From Byssochlamys sp. IMV 00236 (taxonomy: Eukaryota > Ascomycota > Eurotiomycetes > Eurotiales > Thermoascaceae), in contig MSJH02000282.1 in the NCBI GenBank assembly GCA_001931875.2, positions 1 to 23,299 of the forward strand: 23,299 bases of DNA, read 5' to 3'. Below the pieces are notes generated by a model. That model had not been told where the DNA came from. It searched no databases and was given only the letters and a program-made list of their open reading frames with translations. Shown piece by piece: positions 9,126 to 18,359 of this stretch. Position 1 is the first letter of the stretch; every line of letters begins with the position of its first letter. The translations under genes and the position numbers were made by a program.

Positions 9126-10054
9126 TTAACGCTTGACCCAAGTATATTTGGCACGAGCCTTTCTTTGACCTTCCTTCTTACGTTCGACCACTCTAGGATC
9201 ACGAGTGATACATCCAGCTATATATATATTTTTAATATCTCTCTTGTTTACCATAAATTCGACTCGTTTTTCTTACCTTTACGCAGCGTTGGCTTTAATT
9301 CACTGTTATGAATCAATAAAGCTCTGCCGAGACCTAATTTGATGGCCTGTGCTTGGCCTGTACTTCCACCTCCTCTGACAAGCACCCAAGCATTATATTT
9401 ACCTATACTCTCAGTGACTTCCAATGGCAAAGTAACTTCATCTCTATCAACAGGTCGCTGGAAATACTCGTGCAATTCCATGCCATTCACCAAGATCTTT
9501 CCTTCTCCTTCCACGAGATAGCAACTGGCGCTTGATTCCTTTCTGCGACCGACAGCATAAGCACGGCCATATTCGTCCAAAGTACGTATCTTGGTCTCCT
9601 TTTGCTGTGTTGTCTGTTCTCTCTGATAGGATTCCAGCACCTTGGCAACGGCGGGAGGTAAAGGTTTAGGCAAAGAAGCCAAAGCATCGAGGTGAATGGT
9701 GATCTTTCGCCATTGAGAGGTGGTTAACGGAATACTCAGTAACTGTGACATCTTGTCACGCAGTTTCCAGGCATACACTTGTTCTTCTTCAGTTTCGGTG
9801 GGCTTCCAATCCTTAAATTGCTTATAAAGAGCATCCAAATCGATCAACAAATCGTTGTATTTGTAATTACCAGTAAAGTAAGATAAAGACTCGGGCTTCT
9901 CTCGGAACTTTAAGATATCCTCTGTCTTGTCGCTCTGTCCAAGGAATCGTCCTGTTGTTACAGTTGCAGTGCTGGCAAACCGTTGAGCTACTACGGGTAA
10001 TATTCTACATGCTGGTAAAAGTCGGAAGGCTCCTCTGCTGACAATGTTGGCCAT
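9126..10054 (-). CDS. MRPS9: Mitochondrial small-subunit ribosomal protein uS9m
   Basis: Exons I infer: 10054-9277 and 9217-9126, giving 289 aa. The first 30 residues (with SRGAFRLLPACRIL and QRFAST) look like a mitochondrial presequence. Residues about 40-160 form the mitochondria-specific extension. The S9 domain starts at GRAYAVGRRKESSA (about 164) and includes GKILVNG, VRGGGSTGQAQAIKLGLGRA (about 227-246) and the C-terminal RKARAKYTWVKR. The terminal Lys-Arg tail of S9 contacts P-site tRNA in bacterial ribosomes and is intact here. The intron falls just before the conserved CITRDPRVVERKK segment. Yeast calls this gene MRPS9. The start is divergent from UTP23 with 153 bp between ATGs. Confidence 0.95.
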
Positions 10055-10207
10055 TGATGTGTTTACAAAAAAAAAAAAAATTTTAAAAAATGATGGCAGG
10101 TCCCCTTGAATACGAGAGCGGGGGGCACACAGACATTAAAGAAAAAAAAAAAAGAGCGCAGAGGTTTTTACAGTCACAACTGTCTTTTTTTTTCTTCTTC
10201 TTCACTC
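10055..10207. promoter_or_regulatory. Bidirectional promoter, uS9m / UTP23
   Basis: 153 bp between divergent ATGs. It has an A-run at 10067-10080, a GC-richer core with GAGAGCGGGGGGCAC near 10114, and pyrimidine tracts just before the UTP23 ATG. It must serve both a mitoribosomal and a ribosome-assembly gene. No named binding site can be supported. Confidence 0.55.
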
Positions 10208-10944
10208 ATGGGCATTAGTGCAAAGAAGCAAAAGATAATAAGGAAAACAGTTCATAGTTACTGTGTAGGCTTTGGATTTCGACCTCCATATCAAGTCTTG
10301 CTGGACGGTGAGTTTTGTCGTGCAGCATTGGAAAAACAAGTGTATGTGAAGGATGCGATTCCTGATCTATTGGGTGGATTAACACGTATAGGTAGATTTA
10401 AATATATATTGACAAGCTAAACTAACATGGTTACATAGTTGTAACCGAATGCATCCTACAGGACATCAAATCAAAAGGACACGACTATACCAGCGCTCTC
10501 GTCTTGGCCAAAAAGTTTGAGACTCGTAAATGTCCACATCAAAAAGAAAAGAAGCTCGTGTCAGCTTCAGAATGTATCAAGGATCTCGTTTCTACCAACA
10601 ATCCAGAACACTTCTTTTTAGCTATCGGAGATAATCAATTGAAAAATGCAATGCGAAAGATACCCGGAGTGCCTATTGTGATTGTAAATACGAGAAAGAA
10701 GGGTGTAGGTCTCGAAGAGATGACGGCAAGATCTAAGCAGGCCCTAAAGGAACGTGAGGAAGAAAAGATGAAGCCATTAGATAAGGAAACAGCGAGATTA
10801 AAGCGAAAATTAGAAGAAGAAGAGAATAAGGATAAGAAGCCTATAAAGAAAAAAAAGGTAAAGGGAGTAAACCCATTAGCGATGAAGAAAAAGAAGAAGA
10901 AAAACCCCCCTCCACCTCCTAAAAAGACAACAACAAAAAAGTAA
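10208..10944 (+). CDS. UTP23: rRNA-processing protein Utp23 (PIN-fold, SSU processome)
   Basis: Exons I infer: 10208-10391 and 10439-10944, giving 229 aa; the intron has a perfect ACTAAC branch site. The start AKKQKIIRKTVHSYCVGFGF and PPYQVLLDGEFCRAAL match the Fcf1/Utp23 group, and the longer basic C-terminus favours Utp23. A cysteine/histidine zinc-knuckle arrangement is visible around KCPHQ...SECIKDL, followed by HFFLAIGD and GVPIVIVN of the PIN fold. Utp23 helps remove snR30 and process the early 18S precursor in the nucleolus in yeast; its PIN active site is degenerate there. The last 80 residues are very Lys/Glu-rich and end with a lysine run, a proline run and threonines. Confidence 0.9.
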
Positions 10945-10951
10945 ATTTGTA

Positions 10952-10957
10952 AATAAA
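10952..10957 (+). terminator. AATAAA polyadenylation signal after UTP23
   Basis: A canonical AATAAA begins 8 nt after the UTP23 stop, just before the short inverted-repeat element. Confidence 0.5.
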
Positions 10958-10958
10958 A

Positions 10959-11067
10959 GAAATAATCTACAAATCATTCGCACACTGATAAAGAAAGGAT
11001 TGATAATCAACAAAAGTGTAATTGTTATTGATTTTAAATTATATGCGAATAAGCTCTGAAAATAATC
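10959..11067. mobile_element. 109-bp MITE-like element, short copy
   Basis: The left end (10959-10985, ending CATTCGCACAC) and right end (11041-11067, with GCGAATAAGCTCTGAAAA) are imperfect inverted repeats. Each matches the ends of the 734-bp element at 13425-14158 at about 20 of 27 positions. The right-end interior also matches: AATCAACAAAAGTGT here, AATCAATTAAAGTGT there. The right end is followed by TA. It has no coding capacity and fills most of the 131-bp gap between the convergent UTP23 and CBS-PB1 genes. Confidence 0.55.
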
Positions 11068-11075
11068 TATATTTT

Positions 11076-13245
11076 TTATTGACGTGAACTTCCAACACGA
11101 GAGAGAACAAAGACACCGATGATGGCCACACCCAAGAAGGTGATGGCTGCAGGTAACACGAGTTCATGAGGTATACCAAATACATCTTTTGGTTTTTGAT
11201 CTACTTCTTCTTCTTCTTCATCTGAAGACACTTGTCTTTGTTTCAAACTACGTCTCTTCTTTTTCTTGACCTCTTTTTCTTCCTCTTTTACTTGTTCTTC
11301 TTCTTGTTGTATTGGTTCTTCAACAAGTTCTTCAACAATCTTTATCTGTTCCTTTTCCTCTTCAATTTCAGCTGGAACTGGGGTCGCAGGAGATGCAGGA
11401 GCAGCCGCATCATGAACAAACAACTTGACACGGTCATGACCCATCTTACGAGCCAACTTGACGGCATCCTCAACATCTGCATCCGACGTCATCAGCACCT
11501 GATCGTCCTCATCGTCCAAATAGGATATACTGAGCCAAGACTCAACTGGCTGTGCATCTTCTTCAACACCAAGATAGCTGGTATGTTCTGCCACGACTTT
11601 TTGGTATACAGATTCGAGCAAAGAGGCATAGCTGTCGGCAGCACAGGCGATGCGATGCGTCTTTCCACTGGCGGTTGTAAATTTGAATGAAAAGGTATTT
11701 TCTTTTAATGGCTGTTGTTGGCTGCGATTGTCAGAGATAGACGACTCGTCATTATTAGCCACCATACTTGCTGATTCGTTGGGTGTGATTTCTGAAAAGC
11801 CCTGAAGCTGAGAGAACGACGTGGACGGTTCAGGCGAAATGATGCGGTGATTGCCTGTGGCGGCTGACAGGAGCTGTGAATCAGACAGTTGAGATTCTGT
11901 CTCGTGCTGATCGGTTGCGCCAAAGCTATCCCAGAACCGGGACCACATTGGTCCTTCACCGTCGTTGCCTTGGATACTGTGGATCTGTTCAAGTGTGGCG
12001 TAGGTTAATTTTAAAACATCGACAATTCCGACGACATCGCCGTTCTCGACGATGGGCAGATTTAAGTAGTGACCGTCTAAGAATAATTAAAATACAGAAT
12101 GCCATTATTTATCATCATTACCATGCATCTTTCGAAGTGCGTCCATGATGGTCATGTTGGGAGGAGCAGTATCGGGGTGAGGCGTCATCACACGGACGAC
12201 AGAACAGTTTTCTGGGTTTAAACCTGCTGCAATCACACGCAAGACGATATCCTTGGTGGTGAAGATACCAGCTAACCCTTCCCGGTCGTTGACCAAGACT
12301 GCAGTTGTGTGGTATTCTTTCATCATACGAGCAACATCACGTACGTTCGTCTTGACACTTACTTCGGCAGGTGGCAATCCATCAAGAACCGAGTTGATAT
12401 CAGGGCACTCCATCTTGTCACGGAGAGCTTCCATATACTGTACGAGTTGGATAGGACTGTTGGACCACTCTTTTTCGACACCCTCAAGTGCATCGTATAA
12501 TTTACGCGATGATCCGAATGCTCTTTCCATCTTGTCCAGGGCTTCATATAAACATTTGGTGATATCCAATAATCCAAAAATATCCCCTTCTTCATTACAA
12601 ACAGGCTACAAGTTCAAATCAGTACACACATAAAAAAAATTTTTTTTCTTTTACCAAGTGACGGAAACCACGGGATACCATCAAGTTGAGAGCATCTGTT
12701 GCAGAAGTATCCGATGTGACACACATCGGTCCTTTGGTCATAATTTTGGCAACTGTTGTATCTCTACAAAAAGAGGGGGTGAGCGGGACTCTCGTCTTTA
12801 CAAGGGTCTGTACCTTGCATCCAGTGATTCAGCAACAACACGATACGCTAAATCCTTGGCAGTAAAGATACCACTCAGATGATCATCTTCATCTACCACA
12901 AGCACACAATCACTTCTCTTTGCAGCCATCAACTGAGACGCTTCGATAACCAACATATTTTCCTTCACTGTCAATGCTTGTGACGGACGCAGAGCAGACA
13001 CAGTGCCCGCAATCTTTTTCGTCTGTCGAACCCTTTTTGAACCAGATTTCTTTGAAAGTTCCTGTTCGAGTTTCTTTCTGATTGCCTTTATAAAAGCAGG
13101 TAAGAAACAATAGAATATTCGCTATTCGACTTACTTCGTCTCTTTTCGACTGACGTTGTCTACTTCCAGTATTAACTAACTCACTACTGTTGTCTCTAAA
13201 GGAAGCAACAGACGGAATGCGTGATCCAGCTCTCTTGGTTGACAT
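11076..13245 (-). CDS. CBS-domain and PB1-domain tail-anchored protein (S. pombe Mug70-type)
   Basis: Exons I infer: 13245-13135, 13085-12814, 12763-12655, 12605-12122 and 12076-11076, giving 658 aa in frame. Four CBS motifs form two Bateman pairs (about residues 66-190 and 225-360), with repeated segments such as GIFTAKDLAYRVVAESL, GLLDITKCLYEAL, GIFTTKDIVLRVIAAGL and GIVDVLKLTYATL. CBS pairs usually bind adenine nucleotides. A PB1 domain follows (about 451-547: FSFKFTTASGKTHRIA...WLSISYLDDEDDQV). Then come an acidic/basic low-complexity stretch and one hydrophobic segment (about 629-651: LVLPAAITFLGVAIIGVFVL) with only a few residues after it, as in tail-anchored proteins. The role is not established. 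The stop codon overlaps an AATAAA. Confidence 0.85.
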
Positions 13246-13424
13246 TTCTGAATGAACAAAAGAAAAAAAAAGGTGGTCCTGGGCGCACGACCAAATCTCA
13301 AAATAGTGACGTTTGTGATACAGAAAAATGATAACAAAAGAAGAAATACAGATATGAACCGATGATTCTCTACATAATTCCTTTATGAACAAGAGTTCAT
13401 TATTATTATAAGTGGTGTCTTTTA

Positions 13425-14158
13425 CACTTTATTCACAAATTATTCGCACACTAATAAAAAAAATGATAATTTCAGACAACAGATAATAATAAAAGAGAGT
13501 CCATCAGAAGCAAAAGGATGAATAAAGAGATGACTAGTAAATCAGTTATTTACATTGATATTAAATACTTACATTATAAAGAAGAGGATTTATAAGAGAA
13601 AAAAAAGAAAAGTAAGAAAAGTGAGTAAACTTGTAAAGAAATTATTAATATCTTACCCGAAGTGTATCGTGGGTTAGGTTGGCGATAACCAGCCTAGAGA
13701 AAGAAGGGAAAAGAAAAGAGCAAGAGATAAGAGAGGAAAGCAAGGAAGAGAGCGGATGGGACCAAGATTTGGTAAGAACCAAACTACCCCCAGCTAGCAC
13801 CGGTACTGCTTTCGATTTTATGATCTATAAAACTACATATTAGTTTCTTACAAGAGTAAAGAATATAACATACCTTAGAGCTAGCTGGGGAATAGCTAGT
13901 CTTACTTTTTGGTCCAAAGAAGAAAAGAAAAAGAGAAGTTAAGATCAAATTATATATATTATTAAGTCTCCAACAACTTTTTCAGTTACGTATGTTATTT
14001 ATATGTGTTGACCACATTTATTTTATACTCAAAAATATCAAGCTCATTTTATGTGTTATTACACGTTGTCTTTTCAATAATAAAGAAGACAAAAAATCAA
14101 TTAAAGTGTTGGTTGTTATTAATCTTGTAATGTGTGCGAATAATTTCTGAAAAAAGTG
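13425..14158. mobile_element. 734-bp TA-flanked element with 27-nt terminal inverted repeats
   Basis: The left end 13425-13451 (CACTTTATTCACAAATTATT...) and the right end 14132-14158 read in reverse complement (CACTTTTTTCAGAAATTATT...) agree at 25 of 27 positions. Both share ATTCGCACAC as the inner part. Each end is bordered by TA (13423-13424 and 14159-14160), the target duplication expected for Tc1/mariner-type elements. There is no transposase frame, so it would be non-autonomous. The interior carries - strand exon-like pieces between good splice signals and an 11-bp perfect stem. Its ends are shared with the 109-bp element at 10959. Confidence 0.6.
13788..13890. repeat. 11-bp perfect inverted repeat inside the 734-bp element
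   Basis: CCCCAGCTAGC at 13788-13798 pairs with GCTAGCTGGGG at 13880-13890 across an 81-nt loop. Imperfect pairing extends outward (TAAGA...CCCC on both arms). The loop contains splice-like signals on the - strand. Confidence 0.75.
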
Positions 14159-14482
14159 TATATTTCTTATTGAGTTTCTAAGGTAAATACAACAACTATG
14201 ACGACTTATTAAGCAGCATGTACTTTCTATCTATGTCATTAGTATAAAAATAAAATGCTATAAAAAGCCGCTTTCCAAATGCATAGACTATGTTATTTAG
14301 TGAAGCAGGTAGTGGCTTCTAAGGAGTAAGCTATAAACATATCAAAGATGTCTATTTATGGTTAAATTACAATTATCGACGCGTACTACTCAACAAGAAG
14401 ACAGTGCCACTCCTTTGAGATTTGGTGTGTGCGCCAAAAAAAAGGGGAACCCTTGATGATTTAATTGTTACACATTTATTTT

Positions 14483-15973
14483 TTAAACTTCAATCTTTTT
14501 GTCCTTGTCCATAAAATAAGCAATCGTTTCGTCTGTGATTGCATTCTTTCTTTCTTGAAATTCTCCAACGAATTTCTGCAACACTTCGATACATCTCTTC
14601 TTGAGTTCACCCGTCATCAATTCACCCGATTTATAAGACTACACAATGTTAGCTTGACTTTAGCATGTTTATACATGACTTACATCATAAATGCGTTTCA
14701 ACTCTTCGTCGTCCTCTAAAAAGAAAGAAAGATACTGGTAGGCCACGTCCACATCTGGATTACCTCCCTTTTCTCTATGTTCTTCAAGTGTAGCACCTCC
14801 ACCTGAAAAGGCGTGTCGGTTGATCTTGTTCTTGATCTGTTTGGGTGTATCGGTCATGAAGATGGCGGAAGTATCGATCGATGCGCTCATCTTGGTTTGA
14901 GGACCTTGTAAGGCTGGGAAAAATTTGGCATGAATCAAGCTAGGTTTGGGATACTTTAATCGTTTGGCTACATCACGAGTCAAACGGAAATAAGGATCTT
15001 GGTCAATAGCACAGGGAATCAGGCAAGGAATGTCTGACTTGTCTCCAAAGATTTGAGGGAAAGAGTTGGAGAAAGAAGGAGCAGCTTGGACAGACACAAA
15101 ATGAATTTTGCCTACATTATCACTTGAAAACACTATGAGTCTTGAGCCATCTTTATTTATCATATATTCTTACCTATCATTGAAACCAAAGGTAGCCTTG
15201 GATTGATTGATAGTGATGCAACGAGCAATTCGAACGACATTTTGATAAAAGGGACCACTAAATAAACAATGAGTAAAACTCTTTCTCTTTTATACACAAA
15301 ATAAACTTACCTGACATAGTCAAAGTCTGAGAAAATAAAGGTTTTTTCAGGCTTAAATCCACAGGCGATGATATCCTTTGCATTATCTTTGGAAAATTGT
15401 CTACACATCTCCACGGTCAAATTGGACTTGAACAAAAACTTTTCATCGTCTGTCAACTGAATGACCAAAGGCACGTCAAACACGTCTTGTAACCACCTTG
15501 CAAGAGATGAGATACAACCTATATATACACAATTTCTTTTACTTACTGGCAAAAGACAAAAGGAATCATGTGTCCAAGATGCATGGCTGCACTAGAAGGT
15601 CCACGGCCCGTGTACAAGAAGAATGGTTTCTTTTGTTCGTAACGGTCAAGGATATTACCAAGCTCTCTATCTCATGTTACTACACGTTCCTTTTTTTTTT
15701 CTTCTCTTTTTACCGATGAGAGAAAAAGACACCTCTTTTCAAGAATATATGAGGTTGACGTCCTGTGAGTTTTTCAAATCGTTCCAATAAAGCTTCATCA
15801 ATAGGTCGGGTACCAAACTGTTCAATCAACTTGTTATAGTCAATAGCCTGTTGAACACCATCAACAATAGCTCCTTCTACTTCCCAAGGTGTCACGTTTT
15901 GAGAGACTCCAGATACAGTAGCCTTGTCTTGTTCAATGGTCAAATTGGCAACACCGTCTGTAAGTTCTGACAT
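14483..15973 (-). CDS. WRS1: Tryptophanyl-tRNA synthetase, cytoplasmic
   Basis: Exons I infer: 15973-15714, 15666-15547, 15496-15311, 15257-15174, 15122-14684 and 14638-14483, giving 414 aa in frame. The enzyme charges tRNA-Trp using ATP. Class I signatures are present: the HIGH-type HLGH at 116-119 in [20 protein letters not shown], and KMSAS at 294-298. Also typical are [38 protein letters not shown] and [20 protein letters not shown]. The length and eukaryotic/archaeal-type motifs make it the cytoplasmic enzyme; no mitochondrial leader is seen. Start at the single Met before [10 protein letters not shown]. It is divergent from EF-P with 97 bp between ATGs. Intron 5 uses acceptor TTTTCAAG; an earlier TAG acceptor would break the frame. 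Confidence 0.95.
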
Positions 15974-16070
15974 TTATAAAGAAAAAAAAAGGGGGGGTGC
16001 CACATCCGATAGATACACAGCCGATATACATATAAAGAAAAAAAGCCACACTTTTTTTACATTACTCATC
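15974..16070. promoter_or_regulatory. Short bidirectional promoter, TrpRS / EF-P
   Basis: Only 97 bp separate the start codons, so promoter and both 5' leaders are packed here. Visible are A/G-rich runs (AAAAAAAAAGGGGGGG near 15987) and ATATACATATAAAG near 16024, a TATA-like stretch in + orientation. Confidence 0.6.
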
Positions 16071-16868
16071 ATGTTCAGGTTAACAAGAGTTCAGCATTCA
16101 GTCAGATTAACGGATCTGATTGCCAAGAGATATTATAAACTTAGTGTTGGGTCTGTTAAGAAGGGTCAAATTGTTCAATTGAAGGATAAAGCATGGCGAG
16201 TATTGAATAGAGATCATGTCTCCTCTGGTCGAGGTGGTGCCGTAGTCAAGGTATAATAGATAGATATCAGTTTTATCAATGAATTAAATGACCATTAGAT
16301 GGAACTACAAGATATCTTGTCAAATACCAAGATAAACGAACGTTTTAAATCAGGCGATTCCTTAGAAAGTACAAAAAAAAAGAAGACCTGACATAATCTA
16401 AACTCAAACTAACTATAATCTAGTCTTGAATCTATCAGACGAAGCATATCAATTTCTATATACAAATGGTGACATGATTCACTTGTTGAACCTCGAGACA
16501 TTTGAAGAGATTGAGATGCCTGTATCTGCTTGTGAAGGAGGTGAACGCGCGGTTGGATTATTAGAAGGTAGTTGCGAAATAATGCTGTCATCATACTAAA
16601 CATCGATATAGATGCTATGCCTATTGCCGTCAGTTTTCTTACTACACCTGAACATGGTCGACAGCCTTGCACGTTCAAATTACCCAGCAACTACACATTC
16701 ACAGTTGAATCCGTTATCGAACGTGGAGGTCAAGCAGCCAAAGGAACTGTCTACAAGACTGCTACATTAACCAATGGAGCTAAGCTGCAAGTACCTGAAT
16801 TTGTTCATGAAGGAGATAAGATTGTTGTAGATATCGAAAGTATGAAATATATGCGTCGTGAGCTCTAA
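16071..16868 (+). CDS. Bacterial-type elongation factor P, probably mitochondrial
   Basis: Exons I infer: 16071-16250, 16299-16368, 16424-16567 and 16612-16868, giving 216 aa in frame. Residues 1-22 (MFRLTRVQHSVRLTDLIAKR...) are basic with no acidic residue until D15, as in a mitochondrial leader. The rest follows bacterial EF-P: KOW-like domain I (KKGQIVQLKDKAWRVL), the loop HVSSGRGGAVVK, domain II, and OB domain III with AKGTVYKTATLTNGAKLQVP and the end GDKIVVDIESMKYMRREL. EF-P relieves ribosome stalling at proline runs. The residue aligned with E. coli Lys34, which is beta-lysylated, is R54 here. Yeast cytosolic eIF5A is a different, shorter relative. Mitochondrial location is inferred from the leader. 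Confidence 0.88.
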
Positions 16869-17111
16869 TGAAATGATATCATTCCCTATTAATAACTAAA
16901 ATATCATTGGCTAAAAATCAGTAATCTAAACAAACTCTTTTTTCCCTGTGTGTGTGTATTTTTTTTTTTTTCTGTTGTTGTATTTTCAAGACAGAAAAGA
17001 AACTTGTATACAATTTAAGTGTTCTATCATTTGGCGTTGTGAGTGAGTAAGTGTGTGCGTACGTGTGCGTGTGTGTGTATATATAATATATATATAATAT
17101 ATTTATAAGAA
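16869..17111. promoter_or_regulatory. Intergenic region EF-P / NAD carrier with GT and TA repeats
   Basis: 243 bp between co-oriented genes. A (GT)n stretch with interruptions at about 17039-17078 runs into (TA)n around 17079-17103, directly before the carrier ATG. This likely forms its TATA/core promoter region. A T-run sits at 16959-16971. Confidence 0.5.
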
Positions 17112-18224
17112 ATGATCACTGCAGAAAATTGGTGGAAGAGATTCGCGTAAGTCTGTCTTCATTAAAAAGAATAGATGACACTAACGTAAATTATAGTCAA
17201 AATCATGAAAATCTAAAACATTCAATCGCAGGCGCAGGCGCTGGCATTGTTTCTTCAATAGTCACTTGTCCCTTGGATGTAGCCAAGACAAGACTACAGA
17301 ATCAAGGGGTCACACTGCCTGGTGAAAAAATATACAAGGGAACAGTAGGCACCTTGTCTAGAATATGGCACGAAGAAGGAATAAGAGGACTGTATAGAGG
17401 ATTGGGTCCAACCATTTTAGGCTACTTGCCTACCTGGGCGATCTATTTTACTGCCTATGACTATTGCAAGAGCCAATGGGCCAACGAAATAGGTAATTGA
17501 TAGACATATTTGTATGACCTGTATATTTATAAACAATACAAAAGGAAATGAAAAAGAATGGCTATTACACATCATATCAGCGATGTCAGCAGGAGCACTC
17601 TCGACAACTCTTACAAATCCTTTATGGGTTATCAAGACTAGATTGATGGTAATACTATTTTTATATGTGTGTATTCTTATTCACACCTGATAGACACAAA
17701 GCGAACGTACGTCATATAGATATAATAATACAATACATGCATTTGCAACAATCGCAAAAGAAGAAGGATTTAGAGGATTCTATAAGGGCTTAGGACCATC
17801 TCTTATTGGAATCAGTCATGTCGCTGTCCAGTTTCCTCTGTATGAGAAACTAAAGGTTGTTCTTCGTAAGTAACATAAAGATCAAATCTGATCCAATATT
17901 AACTTTTATATAGATGTCGATCGAGATTCGTCTTCTTATGGATCAACTTCTATTTTATTAGCATCTGCACTATCAAAGATGTCAGCGAGTCTTGCAACTT
18001 ATCCACATGAAGTGATTCGAACAAGGTTACAGAACCAAACCAGAAAACCTTATAAATATAAGGGCATCCTTCATGCCATCAAGATTATGTCAAAAGAAGA
18101 GGGCCTAAGTGGATTCTATAAAGGCCTAACGACAAATCTGCTAAGAACAGTTCCTTCTTCTGCAATGACCATTCTTACTTATGAATTGATTGTAAGAAAA
18201 CTTGATGACTGGAAAAACTTGTAA
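17112..18224 (+). CDS. Mitochondrial carrier, NAD+ transporter type (Yia6/Ndt)
   Basis: Exons I infer: 17112-17146, 17197-17492, 17545-17648, 17694-17865 and 17914-18224, giving 305 aa in frame. Three carrier repeats show the family signature: [11 protein letters not shown] (P37), [11 protein letters not shown] (P136) and [11 protein letters not shown] (P233). Trp after PL in repeat 2 marks the NAD/pyrimidine nucleotide/folate-FAD group. [15 protein letters not shown] loops and [14 protein letters not shown] resemble yeast Yia6/Yea6, so NAD+ import into the matrix is the best guess; folate/FAD or pyrimidine nucleotides are alternatives. The first exon [12 protein letters not shown] is joined over a 50-nt intron with perfect GTAAGT, ACTAAC and TTATAG. 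An unspliced frame across that intron lacks an ATG. Inner mitochondrial membrane. Confidence 0.9.
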
Positions 18225-18359
18225 ATACCCTTCTCTTATTTCAGTTATGTTTGCGACGTGTAGTAGTAGTAGAGAAAAAAAGAAAAAAAATATTTATTCT
18301 ATAAATAAAATGCTATATACTATAGATTTATACACAAAATGCTTCTTTTTTTTTATACA
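18225..18359. terminator. Shared 3' region of convergent NAD carrier and PTR2 genes
   Basis: 135 bp between two facing stops. AATAAA-type signals occur on the + strand (ATAAATAAAATGC near 18300). The region is strongly A/T-rich and presumably ends both transcripts. Confidence 0.5.

Larger units (their letters stand above)
13246..14482. other. Long intergenic region upstream of the CBS-PB1 gene
   Basis: 1.24 kb between the CBS-PB1 start and the TrpRS stop, both on the - strand. It contains the CBS-PB1 promoter, the TA-flanked element at 13425-14158, and an outer inverted motif pair at 13282-13303 / 14414-14435. No complete protein-coding gene was recognised. Confidence 0.6.

Noticed and set aside
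13660..13700. Possible tRNA-like hairpin around GGTTGGCGATAACCAGCC.
   Set aside because: Only one 6-bp stem is visible; there is no B-box, acceptor stem or anticodon arm. No tRNA or rRNA gene was recognised anywhere in the window.
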